From: CAYUJH01 sp964394585
Lineage (GTDB): Bacteria; Bacteroidota; Bacteroidia; Cytophagales; Flammeovirgaceae
Direction of reading: 5' to 3'
Length of the DNA: 64,000 bases
Assembly: GCA_964394585.1 (NCBI GenBank)
Contig: CAYMYI010000001.1
Location: forward strand, 62,001-126,000
Made by a program: the position numbers and the translations under genes. This document shows positions 9,985 to 15,993 of this stretch, piece by piece (position 1 is the first letter of the stretch; each line of letters starts with the position of its first letter). The notes under the pieces are model-generated. The model did no database searches. It had not been told where the DNA came from and saw nothing but the letters and a program-made list of their open reading frames with translations.

Positions 9985-10194
9985 TTAAATACACATCTTA
10001 TCGATGGCAACGCTAGTGCGCTCAGGAGTGGCGAGTTCGTCGAGTTCGCCCGCTTCCTTTAAGTAGGCAAACGTTTTTTGGGCTTCCTCTTCGTCGACAA
10101 TGCTGATGGCTACGCCTACATGCACAAGTACATAGTCGCTGGTTTGGGCTTATGGTACCATTTCAAGGCTTGCCTCTTTTACGATGCCCCCAAA
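9985..10194 (-). pseudogene. hypC: hypC remnant (hydrogenase maturation chaperone), 5'-truncated with nonsense codon
   Basis: Reading the minus strand from about 10194 to the stop at 9985-9987 gives a HypC C-terminal two-thirds: FGGIVKEASLEMVP, then a stop (complement of tta at 10150-10152), then SDYVLVHVGVAISIVDEEEA and a helical tail. The spacing and residues match HypC, the small chaperone that works with HypD in building the Fe(CN)2CO group of [NiFe]-hydrogenase. The usual N-terminal MCLAIPG with its essential Cys is absent because the sequence joins hypF-derived DNA at 10187-10194. The internal stop falls where HypC normally has Glu (PEA), so one G-to-T change explains it. Not functional. 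Confidence 0.8.
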
Positions 10195-10427
10195 TATTGC
10201 CGTTAGAACCATATCCTGCACCATCCCATGTAATTCCTAAAATCCGTTCAGGACTTTGTAACAGATGATGTTCACCTAAAATCGCCGCGAAGTGCGCTTC
10301 GTGATGCTGTACCTGTTTCCACTCTACTTCTTTGGTTTACTGCATCAACTCACCAAGCTTCGAAGTAAAATAGGTAGGATGGGCATCGGTCAGGATTAAC
10401 TGAGGCGAGTGCCCAATCATTTCTAAA
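10187..10427 (-). pseudogene. hypF: hypF internal fragment, carbamoyltransferase (Kae1-like) region
   Basis: In one minus-strand frame this reads LILTDAHPTYFTSKLGELMQ, a stop (10337-10339), then TKEVEWKQVQHHEAHFAAIL and ILGITWDGAGYGSNGNIW. These match the HypF signatures DLHPxYxST, VQHHxAHxAAxxxEH and GxxxDGxGYGxDGxxWGGE of the Kae1-like domain that makes the carbamoyl precursor of the cyanide ligands. The match is broken upstream by another stop and non-homologous AT-rich DNA beyond about 10430, and downstream it runs straight into hypC sequence at the shared TTTGGGGG. Only about 80 of the usual 750 or so residues remain. It is clearly a relic. Confidence 0.8.
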
Positions 10428-10567
10428 AGGTTATTTTATTATGCTTTCATCTTCCAAAATTGTTAATAAATTTATCTTTAAAAAGATTTAATATTAAACA
10501 TTATCTACTTTTTTATACATTGCGACAGTAAATCGTTTTCCTAAATCATGTTTAATTTTAACCCATT

Positions 10568-10936
10568 ATGCCCATGTCTACTTCAGAAATTGCCCAGCGC
10601 CTTGTAACCTTGTGTCGGCAAGGTCAGTTTACCCAAGCGGTCGAAGAATTATTCGCCGATGATGCCGTTAGTATGGAACCTGAAGCCGCGAACGTTCCCA
10701 AATTAGAGGGAAAAGCAGCTATCCTACAATTTGGAGAACAGTACGATGCAATGATTGAAGCACACTACGGAAGTGAGGTATCTGAGCCGGTAGTATCTTC
10801 AGACTTTTTCAGCGTGATGATGAGCCAAGATGTAAAGTTTAAAGGTCGTGAACGCTCAAAAGAAGATGAAATTTGTGTGTACGAAGTGAAAGATGGTAAA
10901 ATTGTGGCTCAGCAGTTTTTTTATCGAATGCCGTAG
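10568..10936 (+). CDS. SnoaL-like (NTF2-fold) small protein
   Basis: This 122-aa soluble protein has no signal peptide. Its pattern is that of the SnoaL-like/NTF2 superfamily: an N-terminal helix pair (EIAQRLVTLCRQGQFTQAVEELFADDAVSMEPE), a conserved GKAAILQF helix, and C-terminal strands ending ICVYEVKDGKIVAQQFFY. Members bind small hydrophobic ligands or act as isomerases or cyclases; none of these activities can be assigned here. Start: ATG at 10568 (MPMSTS) or the second ATG at 10574. It is monocistronic, with AT-rich DNA before it and a strong terminator 14 bp after its stop codon. Confidence 0.8.
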   Translation: MPMSTSEIAQRLVTLCRQGQFTQAVEELFADDAVSMEPEAANVPKLEGKAAILQFGEQYDAMIEAHYGSEVSEPVVSSDFFSVMMSQDVKFKGRERSKEDEICVYEVKDGKIVAQQFFYRMP

Positions 10937-10949
10937 TGAAACGTTCAAC

Positions 10950-10981
10950 AAAAAGGGCTCTTATTTCAAGAGCCTTTTTTT
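10950..10981. terminator. bidirectional rho-independent terminator
   Basis: AAAAAGGGCTCT - TATTTCA - AGAGCCTTTTTTT: a stem with GGCTCT/AGAGCC core, A-run on the left and T-run on the right. It serves both the SnoaL-like gene (+) and the convergent TonB gene (-), whose stop codon is a few bases away. Confidence 0.85.
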
Positions 10982-10984
10982 AGA

Positions 10985-11956
10985 TTACTTCGTAGTAATG
11001 ATAAAGGTGATTCGTCCGGTAGTGATAGGTTTTACCGCATTGGAAGCGTCGGGAGTAAACGTAAGTTTCAGCACCTCGTTCTGGTATACATTTGCCACCG
11101 CTTTTGATACCGAACGATACACTGTTTTTACAGAGAGCACCTCGCCTTCATCGTCTATTCGGATTTCAAACACTACTTTTCCAGTTTCAGCCGAAGCATC
11201 TACTACATCTGGCTTTTGATCCCACCGCCAGCCGGGCATATCCAGTGCCGCACCGCCACTTCCTCCGGCACCGTCTAACAACGCGTCTGCGTTGATACTC
11301 CCCTTAGGATTTCCTTGATCGCCTACCTCTCCATTTTCACCGGTTCCGTTGTTATTCGCTTGGTTTTCGTTCGCTGTGCCTGTGCTTCCGGGTAATAATG
11401 CTTCGTTATTCACCTCCTCAGTGGGTTGGGTTTCGTTAGCAGGTTCTGGGTTTGCTTCTGTTTTAGGTTCTTCTTTTACTGGTGGCTTTTCTTCTACAGG
11501 TTCAGGAGTAGGTTTTGGCTTTTCCTCTACCTTAGGTTTTTCTTCTACGGTTTCCACCGAAACCTCACTTTCTTCGGCAACAGGGGTTACTACTTGTTCT
11601 GTTGGCTCTTCTACAGGTGCTACCGTTTCTGGGACTGGGGCAGGCGTGGGTTCTGGTTCGGGAGTTGGTGTAGGTGGTGGAGATTTCTCTTCTACTGGCT
11701 GAGGTGTGTTGGGGCGTGCTCTATCAAAGCTTTCGTTATCGTTCGCAGGCGCTTTGCTCTGCGTTTCACCAGAACCGATTTCATCAAGACCAAAGTTTAC
11801 CTCTATGCCAAAGGTAGGAAGAGGCGGGTTTGGTGGTGCCCATGCTACCGTGTACAAGACTATCAAAATAAGCGTAATATTGAACAATGCAGTCAATACG
11901 ATTGCCCTCATTTTAATTTTCTTACGGTCGTGTTGTTCTTGTTCCTCGTTCAGCAT
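10985..11956 (-). CDS. TonB-like energy transducer with Pro/Glu-rich linker
   Basis: This 323-aa protein has one N-terminal membrane helix (about residues 17-40), then a long periplasmic linker very rich in Pro, Glu, Thr and Val (about 70-165) and a Gly/Asn-rich segment, then a C-terminal TonB-like domain (about 245-323) in which GKVVFEIRIDDEGEVLSVKT and LKLTFTPDASN fit the TonB/TolA C-terminal fold. It is the last gene of an ExbB-ExbD-TonB unit with gaps of 14 and 23 bp. It should transmit proton-motive force to outer-membrane receptors such as those at 53606 and 59901, or act in a TolA-like envelope role; I cannot decide between them. Confidence 0.85.
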   Translation of the reverse strand: MLNEEQEQHDRKKIKMRAIVLTALFNITLILIVLYTVAWAPPNPPLPTFGIEVNFGLDEIGSGETQSKAPANDNESFDRARPNTPQPVEEKSPPPTPTPEPEPTPAPVPETVAPVEEPTEQVVTPVAEESEVSVETVEEKPKVEEKPKPTPEPVEEKPPVKEEPKTEANPEPANETQPTEEVNNEALLPGSTGTANENQANNNGTGENGEVGDQGNPKGSINADALLDGAGGSGGAALDMPGWRWDQKPDVVDASAETGKVVFEIRIDDEGEVLSVKTVYRSVSKAVANVYQNEVLKLTFTPDASNAVKPITTGRITFIITTK

Positions 11957-11979
11957 AAGGAAAAGGATTTTGTGTAAAA

Positions 11980-12372
11980 TTATTCTGGTTTTGTAGCGAT
12001 GGATACTTTGGCTCGAAGTTTCGTAGCAATGCCTGCAACGTTCACTAAATGTTGCACGGGTACGTCTTTATCAACCGATAATACCACTACGCCTTCTTCA
12101 ACAGTAGGGAGCAAGTTCCGTAGCTCATCTTCAATAAACTCATAAGGCACTTCTACTTCGTTTACATAGTATTTCAAATCTTCGGTAATCCCTACGTTTA
12201 CTTTGGGCATCACCTTCGTAGAAGCCTTGCTGGTGGGCACGCTAATGGGCAACCCCGAGGGAGTTACAAAATTTGAAGTAAGCATGAAGAACACCAGCAA
12301 TAAAAAAATCATGTCCGTCATTGAAGACATATTAAAAGAAGGATCTACTTTGTTTTTAGTGCTAAGTCCCAT
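11980..12372 (-). CDS. ExbD/TolR-family biopolymer transport protein
   Basis: This 130-aa protein has the ExbD architecture: a short cytoplasmic tail, a single membrane helix carrying the functionally essential acid (Asp20 in SSMTDMIFLLLVFFMLTS) and a periplasmic domain with VVLSVDKDVPVQHLVNV. With ExbB it forms the proton-driven motor that powers TonB. It lies 14 bp downstream of exbB and 23 bp upstream of the tonB-like gene. Length and motif are normal for the family. ExbD and TolR cannot be separated by sequence alone; the TonB partner next door favours ExbD. Confidence 0.93.
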   Translation of the reverse strand: MGLSTKNKVDPSFNMSSMTDMIFLLLVFFMLTSNFVTPSGLPISVPTSKASTKVMPKVNVGITEDLKYYVNEVEVPYEFIEDELRNLLPTVEEGVVVLSVDKDVPVQHLVNVAGIATKLRAKVSIATKPE

Positions 12373-12386
12373 AATACTATGTTTTA

Positions 12387-13103
12387 TTAATTAGGCTTTT
12401 GTAATAGGTCTATAAATTCGATAGAAGTTACTTCCATGTTGTGTACCACCTCAGACACTTGGCGTACAAGGAAATTGTAGGCAACATAAGCGATAATTCC
12501 TACGAAAAGGCCTCCTGCGGTGGTAATCATGGCTTCGTAAATACCGGTAGAGAGCAGTTTAGGACTCACGGAACCTTCTTCTTGCGAAATGGCGATAAAT
12601 GCTTTAATCATACCGATTACCGTTCCGAAAAAGCCTACCATAGGCGCTGCTCCGGAAATAGTCCCTAAGATTGATATATTTTTTTCAAGGTTGTAGATTT
12701 CAATCTTCCCTACATTTTCAATGGCTACTTCTATGTTTTTGAGGGAAGCCCCAATGTGTGTAAGCCCTGTTTGCAACATTTTTGCCATAGGAGTTTTATT
12801 TTCTTCACAAAGGGCTTTTGCCGTATTGATATCTCCTTTCAATACTGCTGATTTCACCTTTTCGAGCAATTTATAAGGAGCTGCTTTTGCCCTGCGAATC
12901 AGCATAGTACGCTCAAAAAAGACATATAAACTAATGCACAATAAGATAAATAAAATCACCATGGTGAACCCTCCTTTCAAGATAATATCAATGAGATATA
13001 CCTCTTCTTCAGGTAGGCTAGTCATGCCTTCTACCGGAGCATTCCCTAGTGAGTCGGTAGGCATTTGGAATAATAAAAATAGCAGCGATATCATGTACGT
13101 CAT
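12387..13103 (-). CDS. ExbB/TolQ/MotA-family proton channel subunit
   Basis: This 238-aa membrane protein has a signal-like hydrophobic N-terminus, then TM helices around residues 38-62 (FTMVILFILLCISLYVFFE), about 150-170 (GAAPMVGFFGTVIGMIKAF, the conserved ExbB segment) and about 190-212 (AMITTAGGLFVGIIAYVAY). A long cytoplasmic loop separates the first from the second, as in ExbB. It is the first gene of the ExbB-ExbD-TonB unit; the HU-CCDC81/SPOR gene ends 81 bp upstream and could belong to the same transcript. Start Met1 (13103) or Met4 are both possible. Confidence 0.93.
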   Translation of the reverse strand: MTYMISLLFLLFQMPTDSLGNAPVEGMTSLPEEEVYLIDIILKGGFTMVILFILLCISLYVFFERTMLIRRAKAAPYKLLEKVKSAVLKGDINTAKALCEENKTPMAKMLQTGLTHIGASLKNIEVAIENVGKIEIYNLEKNISILGTISGAAPMVGFFGTVIGMIKAFIAISQEEGSVSPKLLSTGIYEAMITTAGGLFVGIIAYVAYNFLVRQVSEVVHNMEVTSIEFIDLLQKPN

Positions 13104-13184
13104 TTTTAGAGGTTTTTGAAAAAGAATTTAGTGAATTTCAAAATACAATAGTCTGTTGGGCGTTTCGATTTTTCGAACATCAAT

Positions 13185-14198
13185 TTAGTATTTCAAAGGC
13201 CATACACCTTTGTAGTCTTTTTCGCCAAATTTTACTGCAGCGCTGGTGGCTTCAGAACGAGTCGCATAGTCGCCAATAGAGAGCCTAAATCGGTTATTTG
13301 CATTGACTATCTTGGCGGCAGAATATCCTTTATCCTGGGCTTCCTTCAAAGCTTTGCGAGCGCTTTCTTCGTTATTAAAGCTACCGGCAATTAGGTAAAA
13401 CCGATTTGTTGGTTTCGATACCCATATGCTTTCTTCCGTGGGAGTATCTGAAGTAGTTTCGGTGGGGGTTTCTTGCGAATCCGAAACTTGTGAATCCTCT
13501 GTTTCGGGTGTATTGGTAGCTACGTTGGTCGTTTCGCTCGTATTTTCTGCTTCCTGATTGGCGCTATCTTCGGCAGGAGAAGTAGTACTGCTCGTGCGTT
13601 CTTGCGGGAACATGGCTTTCAGGTTTTCGTATGCCGAAGGGTTGTAGAAAAAATAAGCGACGGCAATCGCCAATAATACCAAAGGCGCAATAACCAACCA
13701 GGGAATTGCCGCATTAGCAGATTTTCCCGTGGGTTCATCGTCTATTTCATCGGAAAAGTCATCGGCCTCTTCGGCAGCATTGGGGGCAATAGGGTGTACT
13801 TCAAGCTTAGGAAGTCCAAAGTTTGAGGTATCGGCAATCGTTTCTTCTTTAGGGAAAAACACGAGTTCGCCAGCAATTTTTCTTAGTGCCCCCACCCCTT
13901 CAAAAACGGCTTCCCCTTCTTCTACCAATTTCCCCTGTAAAGCCTCTACGTATTTTTCGATTTCCACATCAATTTGTGAGGCAAACATTTCATTTTTCTC
14001 AAAAATGTAATTGCGTAGTTCCTCTTTCTGAGCGTCTTTCACTTCAGTAGTAAACATAAGCTTTTCGGTTGGAGGCGATACAATACCCTCACCGAAATCC
14101 AATAGCGCTGCTTGTTGTTCTTTATAGAACGTCCCTAAATTAGGTATTGCCACACTTCCTTTTTCATCCAGAAGTTCCTTTACATACTGTTCAATCAT
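13185..14198 (-). CDS. HU-CCDC81 and SPOR domain membrane protein
   Basis: This 337-aa protein has three parts. Residues 1-120 are two HU/CCDC81-like units, the first with GSVAIPNLGTFYKE and the second with GEAVFEGVGALRKIAGELVF. Residues 165-185 form a single membrane helix. After a Ser/Thr/Glu-rich linker (about 200-260), residues 264-335 form a SPOR domain (FYLIAGSFNNEESARKALKE... RLSIGDYATRSEA), which in other proteins binds denuded septal peptidoglycan. The topology predicts an HU-like cytoplasmic end and a periplasmic peptidoglycan-binding end. A link between nucleoid or cytoplasmic partners and the division septum is an attractive inference, not shown. Confidence 0.88.
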   Translation of the reverse strand: MIEQYVKELLDEKGSVAIPNLGTFYKEQQAALLDFGEGIVSPPTEKLMFTTEVKDAQKEELRNYIFEKNEMFASQIDVEIEKYVEALQGKLVEEGEAVFEGVGALRKIAGELVFFPKEETIADTSNFGLPKLEVHPIAPNAAEEADDFSDEIDDEPTGKSANAAIPWLVIAPLVLLAIAVAYFFYNPSAYENLKAMFPQERTSSTTSPAEDSANQEAENTSETTNVATNTPETEDSQVSDSQETPTETTSDTPTEESIWVSKPTNRFYLIAGSFNNEESARKALKEAQDKGYSAAKIVNANNRFRLSIGDYATRSEATSAAVKFGEKDYKGVWPLKY

Positions 14199-14298
14199 CC
14201 GATTTTGTGGTAAATTTTAATGGTGTAATTGCAAGAATGTTAGCGTATATACATGAAAATTAAAAATTTCCATCAACAACTTGTAGAAATTCTACAAT

Positions 14299-15981
14299 TT
14301 AGAATGAAAAACTCCCACCTACTAGTACAGTAAGCCCCCGAACCGGGTAGTGATAATATCGCTGATACTTTTGAGCAAGTAGATTGCGCATCTGCAAAAA
14401 CACAGCGATATTTTCGTTGATAGCATATTCTCCATTCAAGTTAAGGTCAATAATGTCGTCTAACGATTCGGCGCTTTGCGTAACAGGATTAAAAGCTTGG
14501 AGACCGTGCATGTGGTACAGATCAAGCGTTACTTTCACTTTCTCTTGGTAGTGGTATTGCAATAACAACTCCCCATACAACTCAGGTCGATGCCATGCTT
14601 CCGCAACGTTATCGTTCAAATTGTACTGAAAGTACGACTCGCGCAAAATAGCGCGAAACGATTTCCAATCGGCATGAAACTCCCCAAACACACGCATAGT
14701 CCCCACGTTGTCAGGCTCATACAGCAAAGTGAAGCGCGTAGGGTCGAGGGCATCGTTTACAAAAAAGAAAAGGTTTTTCTGAAGGGCATATCCCCCGCCT
14801 AGTTTAAAGCCAACATTATTTACCGGCGAAATTTGGAGTGCTAATTCCGCATTGAGTGCCTCGTCGGTATGGGCTAGTGGTAAATTGGCTTGTACAAACG
14901 CATTCTGTTCGGTAAACCCTCTTAGGGTTTGCTGGTGCAAATCGCCCAATACAGATAGCTCCACTGCAAAGCGGTTTTCAATCACTTGGTAAGCCGCCTT
15001 CAAATGCGGATAGATGTAAATTTCCTTATCGGTGAACGTGGTATCGCCATTGTAGGCTACGCCTGCGCCTATTTCCAATTGTAGTTTTTCTTTATTGAGT
15101 TGAAAAACAGGGCGCGCTTTTAGAAGATTACGATTTTGCTCGGCAGCATCGGTGCGTTGGTTGGCGATTAGTTCAATGCCAAGTCCGACATTCATTTCCT
15201 CGTTCAACTGAAACCCGGGCTTTGTAAAGATGCGTAAGTTGGTTTCACGTGCTTCGAACCTATCGGAAAAGGTATAAAAATCGATTTCGTTTTTGATGTG
15301 GAACGCCGACTCGCCCGCAAACTCGTGCGAAATACCAGCAATTAACGTGTTGAACGACTGCCGAATACTATCGCGTTCGGGTTCAAAATCAGTAGCTATC
15401 GTAACGGTATCCTCATAGCCGTAAAAGTGTGCACTGCGGTTCTCGTATCCTAATTTCACTCCGAAATTACCTACGTTAGTAAAATACTCTCCAAATGCAT
15501 CGGCTTGTGTGATGCCGCTCCCCGAATTGCGCCCGTCCACAGGCCCTAAAAGCGACGAAAAATGATAAAGCCCAACACCCGCCCGAAATGTTTCGCTCTC
15601 GCCTAAACTTGCGTACGCATCTAAAAACGGAGAGATATAATTGCCAATACCTGCCGCCACGTAATAGCGGCTGGGCAAATCGCCAAAAATTCTTCGGGCA
15701 GAAGCCGGCGGGATGGTTGGGTCTAAATCGGCAAGGCTGTAAGGCAAAAGATCTAAGTTATACGTTTGTGCTGTGTTTGCTTTACCTTCCTTCACTTTTT
15801 GCATCTGCTCATAAATACGGCTCGCCATTGGGAGGGTGAGCACGGTCTGTTTTTCGATGAGCACTTCGGCGTCGTCGATATCACTGCTTTCCACTACGAA
15901 TTCTCCTTGCGCCCATGCAGTGGTATATCCTGCAATTCCAAGAATAATTATAGAGATACTATAAAAAATTTTTCTATTCAT
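14299..15981 (-). CDS. plug-less TonB-receptor-like outer-membrane beta-barrel
   Basis: This 560-aa protein has a signal peptide (NRKIFYSISIIILGIAGYTTAWAQ), a short acidic N-terminal region (about 26-100) and a long array of amphipathic beta strands ending in ...TVLVGGSFSF, a typical C-terminal barrel strand. GKANTAQTYNLDLLPYSLAD precedes the barrel. There is no recognisable TonB plug domain or CarbopepD-like domain. It lies 12 bp downstream of the large TPR gene, so both are probably co-expressed. In related Bacteroidota such TPR-barrel pairs occur together; the function is not known to me. The call as outer-membrane barrel is firm, the rest open. Confidence 0.75.
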   Translation of the reverse strand: MNRKIFYSISIIILGIAGYTTAWAQGEFVVESSDIDDAEVLIEKQTVLTLPMASRIYEQMQKVKEGKANTAQTYNLDLLPYSLADLDPTIPPASARRIFGDLPSRYYVAAGIGNYISPFLDAYASLGESETFRAGVGLYHFSSLLGPVDGRNSGSGITQADAFGEYFTNVGNFGVKLGYENRSAHFYGYEDTVTIATDFEPERDSIRQSFNTLIAGISHEFAGESAFHIKNEIDFYTFSDRFEARETNLRIFTKPGFQLNEEMNVGLGIELIANQRTDAAEQNRNLLKARPVFQLNKEKLQLEIGAGVAYNGDTTFTDKEIYIYPHLKAAYQVIENRFAVELSVLGDLHQQTLRGFTEQNAFVQANLPLAHTDEALNAELALQISPVNNVGFKLGGGYALQKNLFFFVNDALDPTRFTLLYEPDNVGTMRVFGEFHADWKSFRAILRESYFQYNLNDNVAEAWHRPELYGELLLQYHYQEKVKVTLDLYHMHGLQAFNPVTQSAESLDDIIDLNLNGEYAINENIAVFLQMRNLLAQKYQRYYHYPVRGLTVLVGGSFSF

Positions 15982-15993
15982 TTTAATCGTAGT

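Larger units (their letters stand above)
9878..10567. other. 690-bp intergenic region holding the hyp relic and AT-rich DNA
   Basis: This gap contains the hypF/hypC relic (9985-10427). From 10430 to 10567 the DNA is strongly AT-rich and probably carries the promoter of the downstream SnoaL-like gene (TACATTGC near 10515 is a poor -7 candidate). From 9878 to 9984 I see only A/T-rich sequence, presumably the promoter of the DUF5916 gene. No tRNA, insertion sequence or direct-repeat scar is visible. Confidence 0.6.

Noticed and set aside
9878..10567. Possible integration site or insertion sequence near the hyp relic
   Set aside because: No terminal inverted repeats, transposase fragment or tRNA are visible; a deletion between hypF and hypC explains the junction.
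10893..11219. Plus-strand open frame across the SnoaL stop and terminator
   Set aside because: It crosses a strong terminator and is antisense to the TonB C-terminal domain.
11349..11702. Gly/Ser/Val-rich open frame on the plus strand within the tonB gene
   Set aside because: It is the mirror of the Pro/Glu-rich linker of the minus-strand TonB protein; low-complexity composition explains the open frame.
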